39,735 nucleotides of DNA from C7867-006 sp035438705 (GTDB lineage Bacteria > Patescibacteriota > Minisyncoccia > Phycocordibacterales > DATDWN01): the NCBI GenBank assembly GCA_035438705.1, contig DAORIV010000004.1, positions 1-39,735 on the forward strand. Direction: 5' to 3'. Shown here one piece after another: positions 7,328 to 15,207 of this stretch. The notes beneath the pieces are model-generated. The model saw only the letters and a program-made list of their open reading frames with translations. It was not told the DNA's origin and made no database searches. Both the position numbers and the translations under genes were made by a program. Position 1 is the first letter of the stretch. The number at the start of each line of letters is the position of its first letter.

Positions 7328-7771
7328 ATGAAAGTAATACTTTTAAAAGATGTGGCAAAAATCGGAAGAAAATATGACATCAAAGATGTCTCCGATGGAT
7401 ATGCTCAAAACATGCTTCTGCCAAGAGGGTTAGCTAAAGTTGCTACAAAAGATGCAATTGCAAAAGTTGAACAACTAAAAGCCAACGATCTTACAAATAA
7501 AAAAATTCAGGAAGAATTGCTTATAAAAAATTTGGAGGTAATTAGTAATTTAAAACTTGAATTAAAGGAAAAATCTAATGAGAAGGGTCACTTATTTGCA
7601 GGAGTCACTAAAGATATAATTCATGAAGAGTTGGTGAAAAAATCTAGATTAAATATAGACATTGATTCAATCAAACTTGATAAACCATTGAAAGAAATTG
7701 GAGAGCATAAAGTACTCATTCAAGTTTCGGGGAAGAAAGCTGAGTTTGTAGTAGCTATTACTTCACTTTAG
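7328..7771 (+). CDS. rplI: Large ribosomal subunit protein bL9
   Basis: 50S protein with an N-terminal rRNA-binding domain joined by a long helix to a C-terminal domain. The 147 residues match the family in length. Visible are MKVILLKDVAKIGRKYDIKDVSDGYAQNMLLPRGLA (family N-terminus) and a C-terminal domain with LKEIGEHKVLIQV. bL9 is absent from part of the CPR, so its presence helps place the lineage. The usual rpsF-ssb-rpsR neighbours are not here. The stop codon overlaps the stop of the convergent gene at 7768 by four bases. Confidence 0.97.
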   Translation: MKVILLKDVAKIGRKYDIKDVSDGYAQNMLLPRGLAKVATKDAIAKVEQLKANDLTNKKIQEELLIKNLEVISNLKLELKEKSNEKGHLFAGVTKDIIHEELVKKSRLNIDIDSIKLDKPLKEIGEHKVLIQVSGKKAEFVVAITSL

Positions 7772-8163
7772 TATAGACCCTTACAGTTTCCACCTGGTAT
7801 AAATCCAGCTTGTTTAGCTTCAACAATTGAACCAAATCTTACTTGGTTTTCAGGTTTAATTCTTTTTACTGTTCCACACCAAGGGAAATAGTACTTTTTG
7901 CCGGATTTTGAGCCAATTACTGGCCCATCTTCTTGTATTTCTAGAGGATATACATTTTTTGAGATAGACGTTGTTTTAGCGGTACTTGTGGAGTTAATAA
8001 CTGTAGCTGTTTGATTTTGGGGGATATAGGCTATATTTATAGCCGTTTTTTGAGAATTTTCTACTGAAAGTCGGCCAAGTGAGAAGAAAATAATGGCTAC
8101 AAATAGTATTATAAACAAGGTATAAAAGGGCTTGATTTTTTCTAGGGTTTCCTTTATACTCAT
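7768..8163 (-). CDS. Membrane-anchored protein with Ada-like metal-binding domain
   Basis: The 131-residue product has one N-terminal membrane segment (FYTLFIILFVAIIFFSLG) and a short Ser/Thr-rich linker. Its C-terminal domain is GSKSGKKYYFPWCGTVKRI...VRF...EAKQAGFIPGGNCKGL. The pattern (W-C, basic stretch, N/V-RF, A-AGF-P, final C) resembles the Ada N-terminal metal-binding fold, with two rather than four of its cysteines. The predicted location is outside the membrane; the function is unknown. The start at 8163 is chosen because longer readings run through rpmA. A TAAATT box ends seven bases before the ATG. It is divergent from rpmA with only 22 bases between start codons. Confidence 0.7.
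   Translation of the reverse strand: MSIKETLEKIKPFYTLFIILFVAIIFFSLGRLSVENSQKTAINIAYIPQNQTATVINSTSTAKTTSISKNVYPLEIQEDGPVIGSKSGKKYYFPWCGTVKRIKPENQVRFGSIVEAKQAGFIPGGNCKGLY
8132..8160 (+). promoter_or_regulatory. Promoter of rpmA inside the divergent gene
   Basis: TTGATT (8132-8137), 17 bases, TATACT (8155-8160). It lies within the first codons of the minus-strand gene starting at 8163 and predicts a leader of about 19 bases for rpmA. Confidence 0.65.
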
Positions 8164-8185
8164 AGGACTTAATTTAACACACAAT

Positions 8186-8458
8186 ATGGCAACTAAAAAG
8201 TCTGGAGGTACAACCAAAAACGGTAGAGATTCAAATCCAAAATACCTTGGAGTAAAAATCACTGAAGGTGACAAGGCTTCTGCTGGTTCAATAATTATAA
8301 GACAAAGAGGAACAGACGTTCTACCTGGAAGAAATGTTGGTATGGGTAAAGACCACACACTATTTGCTTTAACTGCAGGAACTGTAAAATTTGGCACAAA
8401 AAGAAAAACTCATTTTGACAACACTGTTGTTTCTAAAAAAATTGTTCACGTAATCTAG
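8186..8458 (+). CDS. rpmA: Large ribosomal subunit protein bL27
   Basis: 50S protein whose N-terminal tail reaches the peptidyl-transferase centre. The 90 residues begin MATKKSGGTTKNGRDSNPKY and include LGVKITEGDKASAGSIIIRQRG and HTLFALTAGTVKF, the family core. ATG 8186 gives the canonical N-terminus already in mature-like form. It stands alone here, far from rplU, and its promoter lies inside the neighbouring divergent gene. Confidence 0.97.
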   Translation: MATKKSGGTTKNGRDSNPKYLGVKITEGDKASAGSIIIRQRGTDVLPGRNVGMGKDHTLFALTAGTVKFGTKRKTHFDNTVVSKKIVHVI

Positions 8459-8493
8459 CCTTTATTTTGTTTTTCGTTTCTGTTTTTTTATGC

Positions 8494-8499
8494 TATTAT
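8494..8499 (+). promoter_or_regulatory. Extended -10 box of the export operon
   Basis: TGc-TATTAT ends seven bases before the ATG at 8507, predicting a leaderless or near-leaderless mRNA. Confidence 0.5.
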
Positions 8500-8506
8500 T
8501 TAATTA

Positions 8507-9784
8507 ATGCAAATTTCTACTACACAAAAATTTAAAAATTTTTTAACCTCAATAAAACTGGGGTTTTTCTTAGCTTACAGACAAGTTAGAGGTTCAAGTA
8601 TTGGAACTACTGCTCTTATTGTGTTTATTATGACACTCACTTTTCTTAATCTTGTGGTAGTGAGAGGAGTTCTTGTTGGTCTTATACAAAGTTCTACAGA
8701 TTTATTTAGAGAAAAGTATGCTGGAGATATTTTCATATCAACGCTTCCTAAAAAAACTTACATTGAAAATAGTCCAAGTATTGTTGAGATAGTCAAAAAT
8801 ATGCCATGGACTGATGTTTATTCAGTAAGATATGTAGAGTCTGGTACAGTCGAGGGTACATATAAGGAACGTATTGATTTTACTGAGGACGCAAATATTG
8901 CAAACGGGGTATTTACTGGCATTGATCCAATCAAAGAGCAAGAAACAACTGATATTGCGTCTATGATTATTGCTGGAAGTATGCTTACACCAGAAGACAC
9001 AGATAGTATTTTACTTGGAGCAAATACACTTAAAAAATATTTGCCAATAGAGGCTCCAGGATTATTACTATTAGAGAATGTAGATGTGGGGTCTACTGTG
9101 AGAATAAAAGTTAATGGAAATTTAAAAGAAGTAACAGTTAAGGGAATTATAAAAGGAAAGGGTGCATTTGATGATAGAGTAGTTATACTGGATTCAGTTC
9201 TAAGACCACTAATTGCTAGAAATGACTACAATGTTGATGAAATTGCAATAAAGATAAAAGATGGAGTTGATCCTCTGGTGGTAAAACAAGCATTGATTAC
9301 TTCTGGTGTGGGAGAAAATGCAAGAGTTCAGACTATAGAAGAGGCTTTACCAAAATTTTTGAAAGATATTCAAGCAACATTTAATCTGCTAGGAAATGCT
9401 ATAGGTTCAATAGGTTTGGTTGTTGCATCCATTACTATTTTTATTGTTATCTATATTAATGCTATTACTAGGAGAAAGTTCATCGGAATATTAAAAGGTA
9501 TCGGTATTAATTCAACTGCAATCGAATTTTCATATATTCTACAATCAATATTGTATGCAACAATGGGTGTAATGTTTGGACTAGCAATATTGTACGGGCT
9601 TTTGGTTCCATACATTGATGCTAACCCAATCAACTTTCCATTCAGTGATGGAATACTTGTTGCAGAGTATTCAAACACATTAATGCGTGCAGGACTTCTG
9701 CTTTTAGCAACAATATTTGCGGGGTATATACCAGCGCGAATCGTTGTGAAGCAAAATACCTTAGATGCAATTTTAGGAAGATAA
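8507..9784 (+). CDS. ABC transporter permease, MacB/FtsX type
   Basis: The 425 residues show an N-terminal membrane segment (TTALIVFIMTLTFLNLVVV), a large outer domain (about residues 60-280) and three C-terminal membrane segments with the FtsX-like SIGLVVASITIFIVIYI and RKFIGILKGIGI. It would be the membrane half of a mechanotransmission-type ABC pump. First gene of a three-gene operon (permease, ATPase, fusion protein) with 4- and 1-base gaps. The substrate cannot be told from sequence; peptides, lipoproteins or toxic small molecules are known for relatives. No SD. Confidence 0.88.
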   Translation: MQISTTQKFKNFLTSIKLGFFLAYRQVRGSSIGTTALIVFIMTLTFLNLVVVRGVLVGLIQSSTDLFREKYAGDIFISTLPKKTYIENSPSIVEIVKNMPWTDVYSVRYVESGTVEGTYKERIDFTEDANIANGVFTGIDPIKEQETTDIASMIIAGSMLTPEDTDSILLGANTLKKYLPIEAPGLLLLENVDVGSTVRIKVNGNLKEVTVKGIIKGKGAFDDRVVILDSVLRPLIARNDYNVDEIAIKIKDGVDPLVVKQALITSGVGENARVQTIEEALPKFLKDIQATFNLLGNAIGSIGLVVASITIFIVIYINAITRRKFIGILKGIGINSTAIEFSYILQSILYATMGVMFGLAILYGLLVPYIDANPINFPFSDGILVAEYSNTLMRAGLLLLATIFAGYIPARIVVKQNTLDAILGR

Positions 9785-9788
9785 TAAT

Positions 9789-10484
9789 ATGCAAACAATT
9801 ATTGAAGTAAAAAATTTAGTTAAATCATTTAAATCAGGAGACTCTGAGCTTGTTGTGCTTAAAGGGCTCGATCTTTCTGTTCCAGAAGGACAATTTTTAT
9901 CTATTACTGGAAGATCAGGTTCTGGTAAATCAACTTTACTTTATCAATTAGGACTTTTGGACAATCCAAACTCAGGTGACATAAAAATTGATGATATAGA
10001 TATATCTAAACTAGATAGTGATGCTAAGACTCGTTTTCGTTTGAATAAGCTTGGTTATGTTTTTCAGGATTATGCTCTTATTCCTGAGCTTACAGCACTT
10101 GAAAACGTTTTACTTCCACTACTTATGCAGGGGGAAAGCATGTCAGAGGCTGAAAGAAAGGCTAAAGATTCTCTAATTAGAATAGGCTTAGGTGACAGAA
10201 TGGATAATATTCCAAGTAAACTTTCTGGCGGGCAACAACAGAGAGTATCCATTGCTCGAGCTATAGCTCATAACCCAAAAATTATTTTTGCAGATGAGCC
10301 GACAGCAAATCTAGATACTGAAACGTCAGATCAAGTTTTGGACGCATTTATAGAGCTTCATAAACAAGGTCAGACTATTATTATGGTAACTCACGAAAAA
10401 GAGTATTCTGAGTTAACAGATAGGGTGGTGCAACTCTCGGATGGTAAAATTATTTCTGATATAATGAACAATAGAAAAAAATAA
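9789..10484 (+). CDS. ABC transporter ATPase, MacB/LolD type
   Basis: 231 residues with every ATPase motif: Walker A GRSGSGKST, Q-loop YVFQDYALIPELT, signature LSGGQQQRVSIARA, Walker B IIFADEPTANLD and switch His in MVTHEKEY. The length and ELTALENVLLPLL segment fit the LolD/MacB/FtsE group. It powers the permease encoded just upstream. Confidence 0.95.
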   Translation: MQTIIEVKNLVKSFKSGDSELVVLKGLDLSVPEGQFLSITGRSGSGKSTLLYQLGLLDNPNSGDIKIDDIDISKLDSDAKTRFRLNKLGYVFQDYALIPELTALENVLLPLLMQGESMSEAERKAKDSLIRIGLGDRMDNIPSKLSGGQQQRVSIARAIAHNPKIIFADEPTANLDTETSDQVLDAFIELHKQGQTIIMVTHEKEYSELTDRVVQLSDGKIISDIMNNRKK

Positions 10485-10485
10485 A

Positions 10486-11967
10486 ATGAATACAAAAATA
10501 CAAAATCTTAAAAATTACATAATGTCACACAAAATCATTTCTATAATAGTTTTGGTTTTAGTTGTGGGAATTATTTACAATGTGGTTTCTGGAGGAGGTG
10601 CTAAAGAAGAAACATATGTAACAAAAAAGGGTGATGTTACTCAAAAAGTTATTGTAAATGGAAAAACAAAGGCAATTACTGATTCAAACCTTGCCTTTGA
10701 AGTAAATGGCACAGTTAGAAGTGCTTCAGTTTCAGTTGGTTCTAGAGTTGTTGTCGGACAAACCCTAGTTTCTTTAGATCAAGGCGTGGCATATGCAGAT
10801 TTACTTAGAGCAAAAGCAAATCTTGAAAGTGAAAGAGCGAGATTAGACGAATTAAAAAGGGGTACAAGACCAGAAGAAATTGCAGTTTCTGAAATTGAGG
10901 TTAAAAATGCAAAGACAAAACTAGATGATGCACAAAAAAACCTATACAACAAAGTAGTAGATATTGTTAATAATAATATAGATCAGTTTTTCAGTAATCC
11001 TAAAACATCAAATCCTCAATTCAACCTTGTAACAAATGATATGCAATTAAAGAATTCAATTAATCTGGGTAGATTAAAAGTTGAGGCCATGATTGTTGGT
11101 TGGGATAATACAAAAATCGATTCGTATATACCGGAACTAACTTCACTTATTGATAATGTTGCATCAGTAGTAAATTCTCAAACATCTACATCTGGTCTAA
11201 GTCAAACCACTATAGATACTTACAAGGCATCAATGTCATCAGCGCGATCGTCATATATTTCAGCGAAAGAAACATTGAATACAGCACAATCAACCCTAGC
11301 TCTTGCCGAACAAAATCTTTCATTAAAGAAAAGTGGTAGTGCACCTGAAGTAATTAGGGCACAAGAAGCAAAAGTTCTACAAAATGAAGCAAGTGTAGCA
11401 AGCAGTGAGGTGCAATTAAGTAAAATGATTCTACGTTCTCCTCAAAATGGTGTAGTTACCAAGCAAGATGCAAAAGTAGGTGAAATAGTAACTCCAGGAA
11501 AAGTTGTTGTTTCTGTTATTTCTGACAGTGACTTGGAGATAGAATCAAATGTTTCAGAGGTGAGTATTGGAAAGGTTTCAGTTGGAAATCCGGTAGTTAT
11601 CACTTTTGATGCATTTCCTGGGGAAGTTTTTTCAGGAACTGTATCTTACATAGAACCAGGAGAGACTTTGGTGGATGGCGTAGTAAATTATAAAATTACC
11701 GTAGCTTTTTCTGAAAAATATACTCAAGTTAAATCTGGACTAACATCAAAACTAGAAATAATTACTGGAGAGAAAAAGGAAGTTTTAACTATTCCTGAGT
11801 ATTCACTGATTAAAGAGGAAAATAGTAGTTATGTTATGAAAGTGGTGGGAAAGGAGCACGTAAAGACAAAAGTGGAATTAGGTTTGAGGGGACAAGATGG
11901 CTTTGTTGAGGTTTTTTCAGGATTAAGTGAGGGTGATGTAATTTTGACAGTAGTTGAAGCTTTATAA
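10486..11967 (+). CDS. Periplasmic-adaptor-like membrane fusion protein (HlyD/MacA family)
   Basis: 493 residues: an N-terminal anchor (IISIIVLVLVVGIIYNVV), a split biotinyl/lipoyl-like domain (VNGTVRSASVSVGSRVVVGQTLVSLD and later ILRSPQNGVVTKQDAKVGEIVTPG), a helical hairpin of about 200 residues between the halves, and beta-barrel sequence with VVITFDAFPGEVFSGTVSYI. In diderms such proteins join pumps to an outer-membrane channel. No channel gene is present here, as expected in CPR, so it may act as a surface adaptor. Last gene of the operon. The helical hairpin (about residues 100-300) is longer than in small MacA homologues. Confidence 0.88.
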   Translation: MNTKIQNLKNYIMSHKIISIIVLVLVVGIIYNVVSGGGAKEETYVTKKGDVTQKVIVNGKTKAITDSNLAFEVNGTVRSASVSVGSRVVVGQTLVSLDQGVAYADLLRAKANLESERARLDELKRGTRPEEIAVSEIEVKNAKTKLDDAQKNLYNKVVDIVNNNIDQFFSNPKTSNPQFNLVTNDMQLKNSINLGRLKVEAMIVGWDNTKIDSYIPELTSLIDNVASVVNSQTSTSGLSQTTIDTYKASMSSARSSYISAKETLNTAQSTLALAEQNLSLKKSGSAPEVIRAQEAKVLQNEASVASSEVQLSKMILRSPQNGVVTKQDAKVGEIVTPGKVVVSVISDSDLEIESNVSEVSIGKVSVGNPVVITFDAFPGEVFSGTVSYIEPGETLVDGVVNYKITVAFSEKYTQVKSGLTSKLEIITGEKKEVLTIPEYSLIKEENSSYVMKVVGKEHVKTKVELGLRGQDGFVEVFSGLSEGDVILTVVEAL

Positions 11968-11973
11968 TTCTGT

Positions 11974-12867
11974 ATGAAAGACGATTATACAATACTTTTA
12001 TTCTATAAATACGTAAACATAGACAATCCACAAAAGCTACGAGATGAACAACATGCTTTGTGTGAAAGATTTAATTTGAAAGGAAGAATTATTACTGCTA
12101 ATGAAGGTATTAATGTAACAGTAGAAGGTACAACAGAGAATATTGAAAAGTATTTAGAAGAATATTTCAAAGATCCAAGATTTCAAGGTACTCACATAAA
12201 AAGAAGCAAGGGTACAGGGGATGCTTTTCCCAAGCTTTCAGTTAAAGCACGAAATGAAATTGTTACTCTGGGCAAAAGTCTAACTGAAGTAAAGTCTAAA
12301 GGTAAGGTAATAAAACCAGAAGAGTTAAAAGAATGGTTTCAAACTAAAAAAGTTGGGGAGGATTTTTATATCGTAGATTTAAGAAATGATTATGAATTTA
12401 AAGTTGGGAGGTTTAAGGGTTCAATGATACCTGAAAAGTTGCAAAACTTTCGAGATGTTCCACATGTTTTAGATCAGTTGGAAAGTATGAAAGACAAGCC
12501 AATGATTACTGTTTGCACAGGGGATGTACGGTGTGAAAAAGCATCTGCATTTTTACAAGATATGGGTTTCAAAGACGCATACCATTTGGATGGTGGAATA
12601 GTGACATATATGGAGAAGTATCCCGCTCAGGAGTTTGAGGGGACACTATACGTTTTTGATAAACGTATAACTATGGATTTCGATCCAAAAGATAAACATG
12701 TGATTGTGGGAGAATGTGAAAAATGTAATGTTAAGTCCGAGAGATATGTGAATTGTAAAAATCCTCGTTGCAATAAACATTTTCTTTGTTGTTTAGATTG
12801 TAGCGAGGAAGATGGACGTTCATTTTGTTCAGAGGAATGCCGTGAGAAAATTCTTGTCACAGAGTAA
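11974..12867 (+). CDS. trhO: tRNA uridine(34) hydroxylase, rhodanese family
   Basis: TrhO (formerly YceA/UPF0176) forms 5-hydroxyuridine at the wobble position of tRNA. The 297 residues show the N-terminal domain (ANEGINVTVEGT) and the rhodanese domain with active-site loop VCTGDVRCEKASAFL (Cys in CTGxxRCE), followed by GFKDAYHLDGGI. The C-terminal cysteine cluster (CEKCNVKSERYVNC...CNKHFLCCLDC) fits the zinc-binding tail of the family. It starts seven bases after the fusion-protein gene and probably shares its transcript, though a TATAAT box sits five bases before the ATG. Confidence 0.93.
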   Translation: MKDDYTILLFYKYVNIDNPQKLRDEQHALCERFNLKGRIITANEGINVTVEGTTENIEKYLEEYFKDPRFQGTHIKRSKGTGDAFPKLSVKARNEIVTLGKSLTEVKSKGKVIKPEELKEWFQTKKVGEDFYIVDLRNDYEFKVGRFKGSMIPEKLQNFRDVPHVLDQLESMKDKPMITVCTGDVRCEKASAFLQDMGFKDAYHLDGGIVTYMEKYPAQEFEGTLYVFDKRITMDFDPKDKHVIVGECEKCNVKSERYVNCKNPRCNKHFLCCLDCSEEDGRSFCSEECREKILVTE

Positions 12868-12872
12868 ATAAT

Positions 12873-13553
12873 ATGAACAAATTCTATCATTGCGTTCCAT
12901 ATTTGATTCAGAATTTGTTCTTTTTAACTTTTTTACCTTTCTATAAGTTCTTCTTGAGATTAGAGATTATCGGAACTGAGAATCTAAAAGAAATTAAAGG
13001 CCCTATTATCATTGCTCCAAATCACACAAGTGAACTTGATCCAACTGTCATTCCATTAATTTTTCCATTTCTTTCTTTGAAACTACCGATATATTCAGTA
13101 ATTTATCCAATTGAAAAGTATAAAACAAAAGATTGGAAATGGAAAAGATTTATTTATGGCAAATTATTTTTTAATCTACTTGGGGGTTATTCTACATATT
13201 CAGGTCATAAAGATTATGAAATTTCATTGGAAAACCACATTGGATTATTAAAACTTGGTAGGACTGTGTGTATTTTTCCAGAAGGTAAATGTACAACTGA
13301 TGGAAATTTAGGAAGAGCTAGAGGGGGATTGGGTTTCTTGGCTGCCAGAACTAATTCAGTGATTATTCCTCTTGTAATTAATACTTTCTATGGTATTACT
13401 ATTAGAGACTTACTTTTTAGAAGAAGAAAAGTGGTTCTTACTGTTTTGCCGCCAATATACCCTGGAAGCTTGAATGTAAATATAAATTCAAGCCCTATTG
13501 AGTTTAAAAATATTGGACAAATGGTTTTAGATCAAATCGATAAACACTTATAA
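12873..13553 (+). CDS. Lysophospholipid/glycerolipid acyltransferase family (PlsC-like)
   Basis: 226 residues with the two hallmark blocks: NHTSELDPTVI (NHX4D catalytic motif) and FPEGKCTTDGNLGRARGG (substrate-binding FPEG motif). The hydrophobic N-terminus (FFLTFLPFYKFFL) would tether it to the membrane. It should transfer an acyl group to a glycerolipid-type acceptor; CPR organisms often lack full lipid synthesis and may remodel scavenged lipids. It lies five bases after trhO and 13 bases before the unknown 545-residue protein, so the three appear cotranscribed. Confidence 0.85.
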   Translation: MNKFYHCVPYLIQNLFFLTFLPFYKFFLRLEIIGTENLKEIKGPIIIAPNHTSELDPTVIPLIFPFLSLKLPIYSVIYPIEKYKTKDWKWKRFIYGKLFFNLLGGYSTYSGHKDYEISLENHIGLLKLGRTVCIFPEGKCTTDGNLGRARGGLGFLAARTNSVIIPLVINTFYGITIRDLLFRRRKVVLTVLPPIYPGSLNVNINSSPIEFKNIGQMVLDQIDKHL

Positions 13554-13566
13554 TTAGTTAAAATCT

Positions 13567-15204
13567 ATGTTAAACCAAGAAACAATACAAACGATTCTCG
13601 GTATAAAAGAAAAAGTTTATGTTACACCATTGGAAATGGCAGATAAAATGAACATTACTTTTTTCCCGTATGTTAGCAAGGGGACTAGTGATAATGTTGT
13701 GAATTTCAGCAATAAACTTAAGGAAACTTTCAGAGAACTAAATGTTAATATTGTTCCTTATAATGAATCTTTAGTAAAAATACCTATATCTAAGTCAGTA
13801 AAATCAGTTTTAAAAATATTATTCAATAACTTGGTTTATATTTTTAGAAGGTTTCTAAAGCTTCCTGAAAATGGACACTATTTTAATTTAGATTCCATTA
13901 AATATCTTTTTAAAAGAACAAAAATAAAAAAGGGTATTTCAGTAATAGTTTTAGGAGAGCAAGATTCAAAAAATTTACCAATGCAATATATTTACAGTTT
14001 TAAGGATAACTCAGTAATAACCATATTGGATTTCCCTAAAAACATAAGTGATAAAAGTACTTTTCATGAACATTTTGATGAAGCATTGAAATTATTTGCA
14101 CATAATATGACAAACATAGTTATAGGGGTAGATAGTGAAAAATGGTTGCTTTACAATTTTAATGCTTCTCATCCAGTATTTTCAATTAATGAAAACTTTA
14201 AAGAGAATGTGTTGCATGCCCTTATTCCTAAAATAGTTGCCCCGATAAGGCCTTACACCCTTTCAGAGTTTGTTGTGTCAAATAATCATTTCAGCATAAT
14301 TGATGATATGTATAAAAGCCAAGTAGAAGATTTGGTAAAAGGAGCTCTAATATTTAGCAAAACAAATCTTTATCCGGCAGGTAAGAAAATAGATGATTTG
14401 CCATTCAGAAACAATTTTTATAGGTGGATTGGAAAATTACATCTTGATAATAGAAACGGTATGAGTTACGGATTTCTTGCTGTTCAGTTACCTGGTGAAA
14501 TATACCCGCTTGTTAAGGAACAGGAATTTCAGAAAAAACACGGCAATGAATTTGATCATAATTTTACATTTATAGATGAAAATTTATATATAAAGATTAA
14601 TTTAGAAAATGATAACTTTTGGTTAAGAGTTCCAGATGTTTGGGTACTTAGTCAGAAATCAGGCTCGGACAAAACCCACGTTAATCCGAAAAGAGATTTG
14701 ATCAAATTGGGTCTATCAAATGGCAAAATGTACCTTGAAAGCCAATATGATTCAGTTATAGATAATGACTATAAGACTTCTTTTGATACTCAAGTTATAC
14801 TTGCACACTCAGTGGGCAATGCGATTATAGCTTCAGTACTTAATCATATAAATCCAGAATCAGAGTTTGTTAAAAGGTATAAAAATTTCGGTATTTCTAT
14901 CAGTCATTGGCATGGATATATTCACCCTGAACATGTTCAACCGGGGTGGTTTGTTCATGGTATAGCTAATCCACATGTAGCCTGTTCATCTCCTCAATCA
15001 GCAATATATGCCTTAGATGGCAAACTTAAATCTTTTAGTGAATCATTAAAAAATTCTATGGAATTTAAGGGTGATATACATATTGAGCCACATCATGGAA
15101 CAAATATTTGTTATACATCAATATCAGACCTAGCAAACTATCTTGTAAACAACCCACAAGCTTCAGTGCTTGGTAACTCTTACTATTACTTATATAATAA
15201 GTAG
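13567..15204 (+). CDS. Unknown 545-residue protein with His-rich C-terminal block
   Basis: I do not recognise this family. No signal peptide or clear membrane helix is visible; a short basic-hydrophobic stretch (residues 78-98, with FRRFLKLP) could touch the membrane. The C-terminal third is the most distinctive: SHWHGYIHPEHVQPG (446-460) with four His, WFVHGIANPHVACSS (461-475) and DIHIEPHHGTNICY (503-516). This density of His, Glu and Cys suggests a metal site, possibly hydrolytic. The middle contains VDSEKWLLYNFNASHP and LAVQLPGEIYPL. It sits between a PlsC-like acyltransferase and a histidine kinase, 13 bases from the first and three from the second. Composition is AT-rich like the core genes. 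Confidence 0.8.
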   Translation: MLNQETIQTILGIKEKVYVTPLEMADKMNITFFPYVSKGTSDNVVNFSNKLKETFRELNVNIVPYNESLVKIPISKSVKSVLKILFNNLVYIFRRFLKLPENGHYFNLDSIKYLFKRTKIKKGISVIVLGEQDSKNLPMQYIYSFKDNSVITILDFPKNISDKSTFHEHFDEALKLFAHNMTNIVIGVDSEKWLLYNFNASHPVFSINENFKENVLHALIPKIVAPIRPYTLSEFVVSNNHFSIIDDMYKSQVEDLVKGALIFSKTNLYPAGKKIDDLPFRNNFYRWIGKLHLDNRNGMSYGFLAVQLPGEIYPLVKEQEFQKKHGNEFDHNFTFIDENLYIKINLENDNFWLRVPDVWVLSQKSGSDKTHVNPKRDLIKLGLSNGKMYLESQYDSVIDNDYKTSFDTQVILAHSVGNAIIASVLNHINPESEFVKRYKNFGISISHWHGYIHPEHVQPGWFVHGIANPHVACSSPQSAIYALDGKLKSFSESLKNSMEFKGDIHIEPHHGTNICYTSISDLANYLVNNPQASVLGNSYYYLYNK

Positions 15205-15207
15205 AGT

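Noticed and set aside
8164..8397. Longer N-terminus for the Ada-like protein, antisense to rpmA
   Set aside because: It would overlap most of bL27 in antisense; the membrane segment follows naturally from the start at 8163.
11944..11968. TTGACA ... TATAAT upstream of trhO
   Set aside because: The spacer is only 13 bases, too short for a sigma70 promoter; trhO is probably cotranscribed, although the TATAAT alone may act.
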